Positions 37,092 to 47,365 of a stretch of DNA of 64,000 bases are shown here, piece after piece. The notes below the pieces were generated by a model. That model did not search any database. It saw nothing but the letters and a program-made list of their open reading frames with translations, and was not told the origin of the DNA. Numbering within the stretch: position 1 is the stretch's first letter; each line of letters opens with the position of its first letter. The stretch is from Melioribacteraceae bacterium. GTDB taxonomy: Bacteria > Bacteroidota > Ignavibacteria > Ignavibacteriales > Melioribacteraceae. The DNA is taken from contig JAEINS010000012.1 of assembly GCA_016342755.1 (NCBI GenBank), forward strand, positions 1 to 64,000, given 5' to 3'. The translations under genes were made by a program, and so were the position numbers.

Positions 37092-39047
37092 CTAGAGAAT
37101 TGCACCGCGCCATTTTAAAATAAACTTAGAACGGTCTAAGGGATTTATCCCTTTATACTCGCGGATTTCGCCTAATTCAGTCGGGCAAATTTCATATCCG
37201 TCAAATACATTAGTTAGTTTTGCCTTTCCGCCGGTCATTGAACTTAACCTCACAAAATAATCCATTGAAGAAGCTAATGGATAACGCCCGGTTAATACAA
37301 AACTCCCATTGTCAAGTTCCGGCGTATCAAAAGCACCTCTCATATTTATTATATCATTTGAAACCTTGCCAAGGAATTCATCACTGGCTGAAATTTTGAA
37401 TCTGATAATTGGTTCTAGAATATCAGTCCCGCAATTTTCCAAACCACGCATTATTCCCATAAATGCCGCAAGTTTAAAATCGCCGGGTCTGCTGTGCATA
37501 ACATGATCTTCACCTTCAATAAGCCTGATCTTTATATCAGTTACATTCCAGCCTTTTATACCTTGTTCCAGAGTTTTAGGAATAACCATTTCAATTTCAT
37601 TCTGATATTTCTGATGAATATCGTTTACACCAACTTCAGAGGAATATATAATGCCGCTTCCCCGTTCTCCGGGTTCAATTGCGAATTTAACAACAGCCCA
37701 ACAGGGTTTAGGCATTGTGTAACGTTCGGTTCCAATCCCTTTCCCCGAGGGCGTTTCTTTATAAATAACAGTCGGCTGAGAAATTTCAACTTCAATATTA
37801 AATCTGTTTAATAACAGACTTTCCAAAATTTCAACTTGAATTGCTCCCATTATATTTATTTGAAGTTCATGTTCCTCTTTATACCAGACAAAATTTAGAT
37901 GAGGATCTTCGCTGCCTAAAATTTGAAGCGCGTTTGCTAAGTCTGAATATTTTTGCTCTAACTTAGGTGAAACTTTAACTGTCAATAATGGTTTGTTCAT
38001 GGGAGGATTATACGGAACAAGTGAGCTTTCCCCAATTATATCGCCAATTTTAACATCTTGCATTCCGCATAAATATCCAATTTCTCCGGAATTAAGTTCC
38101 TGGTAATCTTCAAATCTAACCGGGCTAATTTTTTTTATCTGTGAAACTTTAACTTCTTTCTGCGATGTAGAATTAAAAATTGTATCACGGGTTTTAATTT
38201 TACCCGAAAACAATCTAATACCGGCTAGTCGGCCTAATTTGGGATCATGCTCAATTTTATAAATTAAAGCCGCAAGCGGATTGTGATCTTCGCATTTTGG
38301 AAACGCTCTATTTTTAATTGTGAAATCTAATAATTCATTGACCCCGATATTATTTTTTGAAATGCCGACTAGAACCGGGGAAATACTATTATTATTGAGT
38401 GATCTCTTTAAAGCTTTTTGAAGAGTCGGTATATCAATCTTATCTTCATTTATATATTTTTCGAATAATTCGTTGTCATTTTCAGCAATAGATTCAATGA
38501 GTTTTTTGTTATCAATTTTAAAAACATTTTCGATGTTTGCTTTAGCTTCACCTTCATTAATTGGCTTGTTAATCATTATAAAACTTTTTTTGAACTCTTT
38601 ATTTAATGAGGCAAAAACATTTTCGATAGACGAACCAACCCGGTCTGCTTTGTTTATAAAAATAATAGAAGGAATTTCTTTTTCCCGCAACACTTTCCAG
38701 ATGTTTTCTGTATGAGACTGAATTCCCTCAACTGCTGAAACGATAAGAATAGCAGTGTCAATTACACTTATAGTCCGTTCAACTTCTGCTGAAAAATCAA
38801 TATGCCCCGGAGTATCAACTAAATTAATTAAAGTGTCTTTCCAGATAAAGGAAATTGTAGAAGCTTTTATAGATATACCGCGTTCTTTTTCTATATCCAT
38901 TAAATCGGAATGTGATGTTCCTTTATCAACGTGACCGACTGATCTTATATTTTCTGTGTTAAATAAAATATGCTCAGTAAGTGTTGTTTTACCGGCATCA
39001 ACGTGACCAAAAATACCTAAGTTTAATATATTCTTATATGAGTGCAT
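37092..39047 (-). CDS. TetM/TetO-like ribosomal-protection GTPase (EF-G paralogue)
   Basis: 651 aa translational GTPase with G1 GHVDAGKT (residues 14-21), G3 DTPGH (78-82) and G4 NKAD (132-135), followed by EF-G-like domains II-V. The length and the start (NILNLGIFGHVDAGKTTLTEHILF) are those of TetM/TetO ribosomal-protection proteins, which remove tetracycline from the ribosome, not of EF-G (about 690-700 aa). Whether it gives resistance cannot be told from sequence alone; chromosomal homologues in environmental bacteria often have unknown roles. No mobile-element gene or resistance partner is adjacent. Confidence 0.85.
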   Translation of the reverse strand: MHSYKNILNLGIFGHVDAGKTTLTEHILFNTENIRSVGHVDKGTSHSDLMDIEKERGISIKASTISFIWKDTLINLVDTPGHIDFSAEVERTISVIDTAILIVSAVEGIQSHTENIWKVLREKEIPSIIFINKADRVGSSIENVFASLNKEFKKSFIMINKPINEGEAKANIENVFKIDNKKLIESIAENDNELFEKYINEDKIDIPTLQKALKRSLNNNSISPVLVGISKNNIGVNELLDFTIKNRAFPKCEDHNPLAALIYKIEHDPKLGRLAGIRLFSGKIKTRDTIFNSTSQKEVKVSQIKKISPVRFEDYQELNSGEIGYLCGMQDVKIGDIIGESSLVPYNPPMNKPLLTVKVSPKLEQKYSDLANALQILGSEDPHLNFVWYKEEHELQINIMGAIQVEILESLLLNRFNIEVEISQPTVIYKETPSGKGIGTERYTMPKPCWAVVKFAIEPGERGSGIIYSSEVGVNDIHQKYQNEIEMVIPKTLEQGIKGWNVTDIKIRLIEGEDHVMHSRPGDFKLAAFMGIMRGLENCGTDILEPIIRFKISASDEFLGKVSNDIINMRGAFDTPELDNGSFVLTGRYPLASSMDYFVRLSSMTGGKAKLTNVFDGYEICPTELGEIREYKGINPLDRSKFILKWRGAIL

Positions 39048-39264
39048 TAAGTTATTATCAGTTTTAAAAATGATTTTACAAAGTTAACACTTTATAAAGT
39101 AGAATAGGAATGCTTTTATAATCCTTTATACATGAAAACATTGATATTTACTGAGAAATTTTAATTTTAGCATAAATATTTAGAGGAAAATTTCGAAAAT
39201 ATAATTATGTTTATTTTTGTATTGGTTAAAAGAAGCACGATATAAATAGTTTGAGGTTAATGAA

Positions 39265-40263
39265 ATGTTTAAAAAATATTTTTTTTTATTAACGGTTTTA
39301 CTGTTGGTCAGCTGTAACTCCGGATTAGACCAACAAAAAATTGAGGCTGAGATTAATAAACTGGAAAAAATAAGTGAAGAAACTAATTCTAAATTTTTCG
39401 AAATAAGAACACTTATTGAAGACCTGGCTGATTCTATACAAATATTATATGAAAATCAGAATCAGATATTACCCAATATTGATAAAAGCAAGTACAAGAC
39501 TGCCTCTAACGGGGTTTTTTATAAAACAAAGGATGACGGCGGTAGTGCTGTTTATGTTTCTACAATCAGACCATTAACTAAATCGATTAAAGATATTGTT
39601 TATTTTACTGAACCAATCGAAAATGAAATGAAAAAAATAATGGAAACAAAAAGTGAAATTGCTCAGATATATTATAACGATAACCACGATTATAATAGGA
39701 TATATCCCTTTTTTGATGTTCTTTCAGTTTATGAACCAAATCTGGATATTAGTTCTTTTAATTTTTATTATCTGGCCGATGAAACCCATAATCCATCGAG
39801 GAAATCTTTGTGGGTAGCTGATCCTTATGTAGATCCGGCGGGAAGAGGCTGGATGGTTTCAAGCATTGCTCCTGTATATTTTAAGAACCAGTTAGTGGGA
39901 GTTCCGGGAATTGATATTACTATAAATACGCTAATTGAGAAATATTTAATGGACGATAATATTTTAATCCTGGATAACAAAGGTGTGGTTGTTGCCGCTC
40001 ATGAGAATCTGATAAAACTATTAAGTTTCCCGCAGTTAAAAGATCACAAATATATTGAAACAATAAAATTGGAAACCTTTAGAAAAGATTTATATAATAT
40101 TTTGAAAAGTAAATCGAAGGAAATAAGAAATATTGGAGAAAGAATATTTAGCGGTTCAGAAAAATATTTTAATATAAATCTGAATGACAAAAATTATTAT
40201 TTCTTTATTTCTGATGTAGAGGAAGTTAACTGGAAAATAGTTAAAGTGTTAGCGGTTAAATAA
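39265..40263 (+). CDS. Lipoprotein with Cache-type sensor domain
   Basis: 332 aa. A lipoprotein signal peptide ends in the lipobox LVSC, so Cys17 should be lipidated. A coiled-coil-like stretch (about 25-70) leads to a double-Cache (dCACHE) ligand-binding domain: the pattern WVADPYVDPAGRGWMVSSIAPVY followed by GVPGIDITINTLIEKYL (about 185-235) is typical. No kinase or chemotaxis output domain is present, so the sensor is a separate, membrane-tethered protein. Its stop codon directly abuts the start of the kinase gene (TAA-ATG), so it is very probably the sensor partner of the downstream kinases. The ligand is unknown. Confidence 0.82.
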   Translation: MFKKYFFLLTVLLLVSCNSGLDQQKIEAEINKLEKISEETNSKFFEIRTLIEDLADSIQILYENQNQILPNIDKSKYKTASNGVFYKTKDDGGSAVYVSTIRPLTKSIKDIVYFTEPIENEMKKIMETKSEIAQIYYNDNHDYNRIYPFFDVLSVYEPNLDISSFNFYYLADETHNPSRKSLWVADPYVDPAGRGWMVSSIAPVYFKNQLVGVPGIDITINTLIEKYLMDDNILILDNKGVVVAAHENLIKLLSFPQLKDHKYIETIKLETFRKDLYNILKSKSKEIRNIGERIFSGSEKYFNINLNDKNYYFFISDVEEVNWKIVKVLAVK

Positions 40264-42936
40264 ATGAGTAATCTAGTAAAAATTTTATTCGTTGTGTTTT
40301 TTGTTTTTATTGCTTTTCTAATTGAGGAGTATGTTTCTTTATATAACGATATAAAGTGGGAGAAGAAAGAATCGTTAACCAGGCAGGTCCAATTATTTAG
40401 TAACGAAATTGAAAACAAGTTAGAAGAATTTACTGAGCTGCTGGATTATTCATTCTCAAATGAAAAAGTAAATAACCTTTTTATTAATTACAATAATTTC
40501 CTCGAAGATGAATCGGCAATATTTATACGGCGTTTTTATTTTAAACATCAGATACTTATTTCCAGAATTAAAATTTGTAACAGCAGTAAAACCATAATTA
40601 TTGAAAAGGATGTGAATAATTATTTTTCGTTTAATAAAACTGAAATGGCAAATGATATTGATTATACAACATTTGGTATAATTGGAAATGATTCGGAGTT
40701 TAGCTATAAAAAAATAATTACAAATAAATTTGGTGATAAAAGTGGCATTGTTGAAGTAGAATTAAATCTGGAAAAGTTTATTCTAAATGACTTTAATAGT
40801 TTTTATATTGGTCCCGATGCCTGGTTTTGGCTGGTTGATAAAAACAATAATGTTACGGATGTTTATTATACAAAGGGTAGTTTTAATTATCAGAAAAATG
40901 AATTCCAAAACAGTAACCTTATTTCAAAAGATGTAACTGACGGGTTAAGCGGATTTATTGAGCATAATCTTGTAAATAGCGATGGTGATAATATTGTTAT
41001 ATACTCGGCGTATTCTCCTTTGGCCATTACAAATAATAACTATGGCGTTGTTTTTACTATCAGTGCCGAATCACTCTTTTCATCGCTGAATTCACATTCC
41101 TTTACAATTTCAATTTTATTTGCAATGGCTCTAATAATAATTGTTGTTCTATTTGGAAGGCATATTAAAAGTATTAGAAAAATGACTGATAAATTATCTA
41201 AAAGTGAAGATAAATTCAGATCAATATTTGAATCATTTGTAGATGTATATTTTAGAACTGATTTAGAAGGAGTTATACAGATTGTTTCTCCTTCGGCCGA
41301 TGAACTTACGGGCTGGAATAGCGAAGAATTGATTGGGCAAAATGTAAATCAGATATATGAAAACGAAAATGCGCGAACCCATTTTCTTAATGAACTAAAA
41401 AACAAAAAATTTGTAAATGATTATGAATTAAACCTATATAAAAAAAATAGAGAAGTAACACCGGTTTCTGTAACCGCTCATTTAATTTTTGATAAAAACA
41501 AAAACATTGTCGGTATTGAAGGCACATTAAGGAATATTGCTGAAAGGAAAAAAACAGAACTTGAATTGAGAAAAGCTAAAGAGGAAGCTGAAATTGCTAA
41601 TAACGCAAAGAGTGAATTTATTGCGAATATTAGTCATGAATTAAAAACTCCGCTTAATGCAATAATCGGATTTTCGCAGATATATAAGGATGAAACTTCT
41701 ATAAATGCTTCATTGAGAAATATTTTTGTAACTATTGAAGACAGCGGTTTAATTCTTTTGAACCTTATAAATAATTTAATTGATGTTACGCAAATTAGCA
41801 GCGGAAAGCTGAAAATAATTAAAAAAGAATTTAATATAACTGAAGTAATTGATGAGATATCTGAGACAATTAAAAATAGTGTTTTAGAAAAAAACATTGA
41901 GTTTAAATTAAATATCAAAAATGAAGTGCCGGAATTTATTATTGGCGATGAAAAACGATTGAAACAAATTTTAATGAATCTTCTTAAAAATGCTGTTAAA
42001 TATACAAAAGAGGGAAGTATTACATTTGAATTGGAATATGCAAACGGGGAGTTTCATTTTGCGGTTATAGATACCGGAATTGGAATAAATAGTGAGCGAA
42101 TTAATAAAATTTTTAATCCGTTTTTCCAATCAACTAATTTTAAAAAACAAGACGAAGGAATTGGTCTGGGTCTCTCAATTTCTAAAGCAATAGCAGAACA
42201 AATGGGCGGAGAAATATTGTTGGAAAGTTCACCCGGCAAAGGTTCTAAGTTTAGTTTTAATGTTAAACTTGATATTAGCTGTAGGAAAAATATTGCGGAG
42301 AATGAGAATCCTTATCAGGATAAAAATTCCGCGGAAAGAAAAACAATTCTGATTGCCGATGATCAAAAAGAAAACAGGTTTTTGCTTAAGGAAATATTAA
42401 AACGGCTGGGATTTGATGTTATTAGTGCAAAAGACGGAATTGAAGCTTTTGAAAAAACAAAGACTAATAAAGTTGATCTGATAATTATGGATCATTTAAT
42501 GCCGGAATGTGACGGAATTGAATCGACAAAAATGATAAAAAAGATATTCCCGGAATTGCCCATTATACTTTTTACGGGTAACGATATTGAAGATAAATTA
42601 GATATTAAATTTGATGATTATATGTTAAAGCCCGTTAACAGTAAAAAAGTCTATTCTTCAATATCCAAACTGTTAAATCTGAATCCGAATAAAAATTCTT
42701 CTACTTTAGATGTTAAAAATACTGTTGATTTTGTTTATCCCCCAAAAATAGATTTATTAGCTTTGCTAAGTTCGGTAAAAACAAGAAATATTACAGAGTT
42801 TAATGTAAAACTAAATATACTTGAAGCAGAAAACCCGGAATGTAAATTATTTATAGATAAATTGAAAGAACTTCAAAATAGCTTTAAATTAGGTTTACTT
42901 GAAGATACAATTAATAGTGTTTTGGAACAGAAATGA
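40264..42936 (+). CDS. Membrane hybrid histidine kinase (Cache-PAS-HisKA-HATPase-REC)
   Basis: 890 aa sensor kinase. Order: TM1 (about residues 5-22), an extracytoplasmic region (about 25-275) that itself looks Cache-like, TM2 (about 278-298), PAS (about 318-430), HisKA with His458 in SHELKTPLNAI, a HATPase domain (N-box NLLKNAVKYT; DTGIGI; GIGLGLSISKA), a receiver (IADDQKENR; Asp743 in IIMDHLMP) and a C-terminal tail (about 825-890) that could be Hpt-like but lacks an obvious phospho-His. It is co-transcribed with the lipoprotein upstream and overlaps the next kinase gene by 4 nt (ATGA). Confidence 0.92.
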   Translation: MSNLVKILFVVFFVFIAFLIEEYVSLYNDIKWEKKESLTRQVQLFSNEIENKLEEFTELLDYSFSNEKVNNLFINYNNFLEDESAIFIRRFYFKHQILISRIKICNSSKTIIIEKDVNNYFSFNKTEMANDIDYTTFGIIGNDSEFSYKKIITNKFGDKSGIVEVELNLEKFILNDFNSFYIGPDAWFWLVDKNNNVTDVYYTKGSFNYQKNEFQNSNLISKDVTDGLSGFIEHNLVNSDGDNIVIYSAYSPLAITNNNYGVVFTISAESLFSSLNSHSFTISILFAMALIIIVVLFGRHIKSIRKMTDKLSKSEDKFRSIFESFVDVYFRTDLEGVIQIVSPSADELTGWNSEELIGQNVNQIYENENARTHFLNELKNKKFVNDYELNLYKKNREVTPVSVTAHLIFDKNKNIVGIEGTLRNIAERKKTELELRKAKEEAEIANNAKSEFIANISHELKTPLNAIIGFSQIYKDETSINASLRNIFVTIEDSGLILLNLINNLIDVTQISSGKLKIIKKEFNITEVIDEISETIKNSVLEKNIEFKLNIKNEVPEFIIGDEKRLKQILMNLLKNAVKYTKEGSITFELEYANGEFHFAVIDTGIGINSERINKIFNPFFQSTNFKKQDEGIGLGLSISKAIAEQMGGEILLESSPGKGSKFSFNVKLDISCRKNIAENENPYQDKNSAERKTILIADDQKENRFLLKEILKRLGFDVISAKDGIEAFEKTKTNKVDLIIMDHLMPECDGIESTKMIKKIFPELPIILFTGNDIEDKLDIKFDDYMLKPVNSKKVYSSISKLLNLNPNKNSSTLDVKNTVDFVYPPKIDLLALLSSVKTRNITEFNVKLNILEAENPECKLFIDKLKELQNSFKLGLLEDTINSVLEQK

Positions 42937-44546
42937 TGAATAACAATACAAAGTTCAAAGTTTTAATAGTTGATGATAATCCTAAAAATTTATCAGTATT
43001 ATATAAAATATTGAATAATAAATATCAGGTGTTTGCTGTTGAAAATGGCGATTTGGCCATCAAAATTGCAAACGAAAGTATTCCGGATTTAATTGTACTG
43101 GATATACTTATGCCTGGTATAAACGGTTTTGATGTCTGCGATAGCCTTAAAAAATCGGGGAAGACTAAAGATATTCCGGTTATTTTTATGAGCGCGCTTT
43201 CGGAAACAATTGATAAAATTAAAGGATTTAATTGCGGAGCGGTGGATTACATAACAAAACCTTATCAGAAAGAGGAAGTTTTAGCAAGAATAAAAACACA
43301 TTTAGAACTAGCCGATTATAGGAAAAAGATAGAGAGTTTTAATGATGTTCTTAAAGAGAAAGTAAAAGAAAAGACATATCAGCTTGAAGAAAAAATAGTT
43401 GATATTACTGATATTAATACAGCGCTTAGGGAAAGTGAAGAGAGCTATCACGCCTTGTTTTCATCGGCCCCGGATAGTATTCTGCTAACTGATGTCTCCA
43501 CAAATAGAATTATAAAAGCTAATAACGCGTCCTTAAAATTATTTGGCTATCTGGAAGAAGAATTAATTGGAAAAGATGAGAAAGAGATTTTTGTAAATGA
43601 TGAAACTGATAAAGTACATGATGTAATTAAAACGGATTCAGAAGAAATATTGTCATTCAGAAATAAAGTGATTAAAAAGGAAGGGACTTTTGTTGAGGTT
43701 TCAACTAATTCTAGAATTATTTTTTATAATAATATTTTGTGTAAACAGTCGTTCATAAGGGATATAACAAGTCAGATAGAAATAGAAAATAATCTAATTG
43801 AAGCCAGACGGCAATCGGAAGAATTTTCAAATTTGAAATCAAACTTTTTAGCAAATTTAGGTCATGAACTCAGAACTCCGTTGATAAGTATTTTAGGTTA
43901 TTCCCAGCTAATGGAAGATGAACTGGAAAATGCCGATCATAAAAAAATGGTTAGCGGTATTTATGCCGGAGGAAAACGTTTACTGAGAACTTTAAATCTT
44001 TTAATTGATCTTTCGATGCTGGGCACTAAAAAAATAAATTTCCATGAAGATATAATTGCTCCGGATGCTGCTGTAAAAGATGTGCTGCATCAAAATAAAG
44101 AATCAATTGATAATAAGGGATTATCAACCTTTGTTGGAAAAATAAAAGAAGATCTTTTTATTAAAGTTGACGCAAGAATGTATTGGGAAATTTTAAATAA
44201 TTTAATTGGCAACGCGGTTAAATATACAATTAAGGGCGGTATAGAAATTTTAATAGATTCTACAGAAATTGATTCTGAAAAATGGGTGGAAATAATTGTG
44301 AAAGATACCGGCCCCGGAATTGAGAAAGATAAACTAGAACTTATTTTTGAGGAGTTTAGACAGGCAAGTGAAGGCTTTACATGAGATTATCAGGGTATAG
44401 GACTTGGTTTAACCGTTGCCGAGAAATTTATTGAATTTAACACCGGTAAACTTCAACTTGAAAGTGAACCAGGAAAAGGTACCACTGTTACAATTCTTTT
44501 TCCATGTGTTGATAATGCGGGGAATATTGTAAAATTACAGATTTAA
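42933..44546 (+). pseudogene. REC-PAS-histidine kinase interrupted by an in-frame TGA
   Basis: The frame encodes a receiver (Asp57 in IVLDILMPG), a coiled coil, a PAS domain (about 165-275), HisKA (His311 in GHELRTPLISI) and HATPase (NLIGNAVKYT; DTGPGI). At codon 484 (44382-44384) a TGA stops translation after ASEGFT. The same frame then continues as DYQGIGLGLTVAEKF, the missing G2 box, and on to a natural stop at 44544-44546, for 537 aa in total. Relatives have Arg at this place (ASEG.SR.YEG), so CGA to TGA is the simplest lesion. Neighbouring genes end in TGA (42936, 47308), so it is a real stop codon here. Without the G2 box the 483-aa product should not bind ATP well. Confidence 0.85.
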
Positions 44547-44863
44547 CACTTTCTCAAAAAATTAATCTCAACTTTTAAATATCGCATTTTAATTTTTGCA
44601 TCCTGATTATTTCGGGGATTTTTAATATCTGTCTAATTCTCTAAGAACCAATTCTACCGGATGAAAAAATACATTCCAAAATTTTAAAAAAAACTTCCAA
44701 ATACCAGCATGATAATGAACTGTTATGATCCATGGGGGAAATAAAATGATCATTTATCAAAATAGGATTAAAAATCACAGCATGTGAGGTAATAGTTTTT
44801 AATATTTAAAAGCGTTTTATTAAAAAAATAGAAATATAAAGTTCTATAATTTTGGAGTTTAAA
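44547..44863. other. Non-coding stretch before the GH2 gene
   Basis: No clear gene. A 13-codon frame starting with ATG at about 44748, preceded by GGGGGA, could be a leader peptide, but nothing else supports it. The GH2 gene promoter should be in this interval. Confidence 0.35.
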
Positions 44864-47308
44864 TTGGAAAAAGTTGATATTAAAAATATTTGGATACCTG
44901 TTATAAGTTTGTGTTTTCTGTTTTTTGTCGGCTGTTCTATTTCTGTAGAAAGTAAAAGGTCTGAACTATTATTTACTAAAAACTGGAAATTCAATCTTGG
45001 CAATGTTGTTGACGGACAGAAAAAAGGTCTTGAAGATTCGGACTGGAGAGAATTAGATCTTCCGCATGATTGGAGTATTGAAGGGGAATTTGATAAAGAT
45101 AATAGGGCAACACCCGGCGGTGGAGCTCTGCCCGGAGGAATCGGGTGGTACAGAAAAGAATTCAAATTAGAAAAAACAGATCAGAATAAAAAAATATTTA
45201 TCGATTTTGACGGCGTGTATAAAAACAGCGAAGTCTGGATAAACGAACATTATCTTGGAAAACGTCCGAATGGCTATATCTCTTTCAGATATGATATAAC
45301 TCCTTATTTAACATTTGGTGATTCGTTAAATATTATTGCTGTTAAAGTTGATAATTCCAAACAGCCAAATTCACGCTGGTATTCCGGATCTGGTATATAT
45401 AGAAATGTTAGAATAATAAAAACTGAAAAGGTATATGTTGAACAGTGGGGAACTTATGCAACCGCAGAAGAAGTTTCTGAAAAATCAGCAAAGGTATCTA
45501 TAAATACAACTGTTAAAAACGATTTAGAAATTGCATGCACGTTACGTGTTAAGAATATTATTATAGATGGTGAAGGTAATACTGTTGATGAAAATACGGT
45601 TGAAAAGGAAGTCGCGAATAATAGCAGTTCAGAATACACGCAAAGTTTTATTGTTAAGAATCCTAAACTCTGGTCAGTAGATACTCCAAATCTTTATTCA
45701 GTATTAACTAAAGTTTATTTAAACGGTAAAGTGATTGACAATTATAAAACTGCATTTGGAATCAGAAGTTTCACCTTCGATGCAAAAGATGGCTTTGTTT
45801 TAAATGGAAAGAAGGTAAAGATAAAAGGGGTTTGTAATCATCATGATCTGGGATGTTTAGGTTCAGCGGTTAATACCAGAGCAATTGAACGCCAGTTAGA
45901 AATATTAAAAAAAATGGGATGTAACGGGATTAGAACTTCTCATAATCCTCCTACGCCAGAGTTATTAAACTTATGCGATAAAATGGGCTTCATAGTTATG
46001 GATGAAGTATTTGATATGTGGGCAAAGAAAAAAAGCAAGTTTGATTATTCGCTTGACTGGGAAAAGTGGCATGAAAAGGATTTGAGAGATTTTATTCTTC
46101 GTGACAGAAATCATCCAAGTGTTTTTATGTGGAGCATTGGAAATGAAATTACTGAACAGTATGATCATAAAGATAGTACCGGAAAAGTATTAGCCGATAA
46201 ATTAAGCAGAATTGTTAAAGAACTTGATAACACAAGACCTGTTACAGCCGCTTGTAACGATGCAAGTCCGGATAATCCATTGTTAAGATCGGATGGATTA
46301 GATATAGTCGGCTATAATTACAATCACGACAAATGGGCAGATGTTATAAATGTATTCCCGGGAAAACCATTTATTGCTACTGAAACAGAATCCTCTCTTC
46401 ATACAAGAGGTTCATACGATATGCCTTCTGACAGTGTAAGGAATTGGCCTTATAGCTGGGATAAGGCATTTTTAGACGGTAATAAAAACAACACATGCTC
46501 GGCATATGATAATTGCTGTGCTCCATGGGGATCAACTCACGAGGCAACATGGAAACTGGTTAAGAAGTATGATCATATTTCTGGAATGTTTACCTGGACC
46601 GGTTTTGACTATCTGGGTGAACCAACTCCCTATACATGGCCTTCCAGGAGTTCATATTTCGGATTAATAGATTTGGCGGGCTTTCCAAAGGATGCATATT
46701 ATTTTTATCAGAGTGAATGGACTGAAAAACCGATGCTTCATATTTTCCCGCACTGGAATTGGGAACCCGGACAGCTTATAGATATTTGGGGTTACACAAA
46801 TTGTGATGAAGTAGAACTTTTTCTAAATGATAGAAGTTTTGGTGTGAAAAGTAAAACTGAGGAAAAACTTCATGTTGAATGGCCTGTTAATTTCGAGAAA
46901 GGCACATTAAAAGCAGTCGGCAGAATTAACGGTAAAGACGCGGTTATAAAAGAAGTTAAAACCGCAGGAGCACCATTTAAAATAATAATGGAAGCAGCCA
47001 GATCAACTATAAATGCAGATGGTTCTGATCTTGCGTTTATAACTATAAAAATTGCGGATAGTACGGATATTGTAAATCCATTAGCCGGTAACTTAGTTAA
47101 CTTTAAGGTTGAAGGTCCGGGCATTATAGCCGGTGTGGATAATGGTTTGCAGACAAGTCATGAATCTTTTAAAGCTCCGTTTAGAAGCGCTTTTAAGGGA
47201 TTATGTTTAGTAGTTATTAAATCGACTAATGAGAAAGGTATTATAAAAGTATCGGCTTCATCGGAAGGTTTGCGTGGAGCTGAAATAAGTATAAAATCTG
47301 TTAATTGA
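44864..47308 (+). CDS. Glycoside hydrolase family 2 (beta-galactosidase-like) lipoprotein
   Basis: 814 aa from the TTG at 44864, which has GGAG 6 bases upstream; the upstream TTG at 44852 overlaps that site and is less likely. The N-terminus is a lipoprotein signal with lipobox FVGC (Cys24). It has a sugar-binding jelly-roll (DLPHDWSIEGEF; GVYKNSEVWINEHYLG), an immunoglobulin-like domain, and a TIM barrel with acid/base Glu428 (WSIGNEIT) and probable nucleophile Glu507 (IATETESS), plus C-terminal beta domains. It would cleave beta-galactosides or related glycans at the cell surface or periplasm. Specificity cannot be read from the sequence. Confidence 0.92.
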   Translation: MEKVDIKNIWIPVISLCFLFFVGCSISVESKRSELLFTKNWKFNLGNVVDGQKKGLEDSDWRELDLPHDWSIEGEFDKDNRATPGGGALPGGIGWYRKEFKLEKTDQNKKIFIDFDGVYKNSEVWINEHYLGKRPNGYISFRYDITPYLTFGDSLNIIAVKVDNSKQPNSRWYSGSGIYRNVRIIKTEKVYVEQWGTYATAEEVSEKSAKVSINTTVKNDLEIACTLRVKNIIIDGEGNTVDENTVEKEVANNSSSEYTQSFIVKNPKLWSVDTPNLYSVLTKVYLNGKVIDNYKTAFGIRSFTFDAKDGFVLNGKKVKIKGVCNHHDLGCLGSAVNTRAIERQLEILKKMGCNGIRTSHNPPTPELLNLCDKMGFIVMDEVFDMWAKKKSKFDYSLDWEKWHEKDLRDFILRDRNHPSVFMWSIGNEITEQYDHKDSTGKVLADKLSRIVKELDNTRPVTAACNDASPDNPLLRSDGLDIVGYNYNHDKWADVINVFPGKPFIATETESSLHTRGSYDMPSDSVRNWPYSWDKAFLDGNKNNTCSAYDNCCAPWGSTHEATWKLVKKYDHISGMFTWTGFDYLGEPTPYTWPSRSSYFGLIDLAGFPKDAYYFYQSEWTEKPMLHIFPHWNWEPGQLIDIWGYTNCDEVELFLNDRSFGVKSKTEEKLHVEWPVNFEKGTLKAVGRINGKDAVIKEVKTAGAPFKIIMEAARSTINADGSDLAFITIKIADSTDIVNPLAGNLVNFKVEGPGIIAGVDNGLQTSHESFKAPFRSAFKGLCLVVIKSTNEKGIIKVSASSEGLRGAEISIKSVN

Positions 47309-47323
47309 CAGGATAATTAAATT

Positions 47324-47356
47324 AGTCAGATAAACGGCAAAGCCGTTCATCTGACT
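47324..47356. terminator. Bidirectional hairpin between convergent genes
   Basis: A long stem combines AGTCAGAT/ATCTGACT with inner AACGGC/GCCGTT, one mismatch and a 3-base loop. It lies between the GH2 gene and the convergent chemoreceptor gene and probably ends both transcripts; there is no strong T-run on either side. Confidence 0.65.
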
Positions 47357-47365
47357 GAATAATTC

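Noticed and set aside
44748-44789. 13-codon leader-like frame before the GH2 gene
   Set aside because: Good ribosome-binding site but no attenuator structure or regulatory residues; too short to call.
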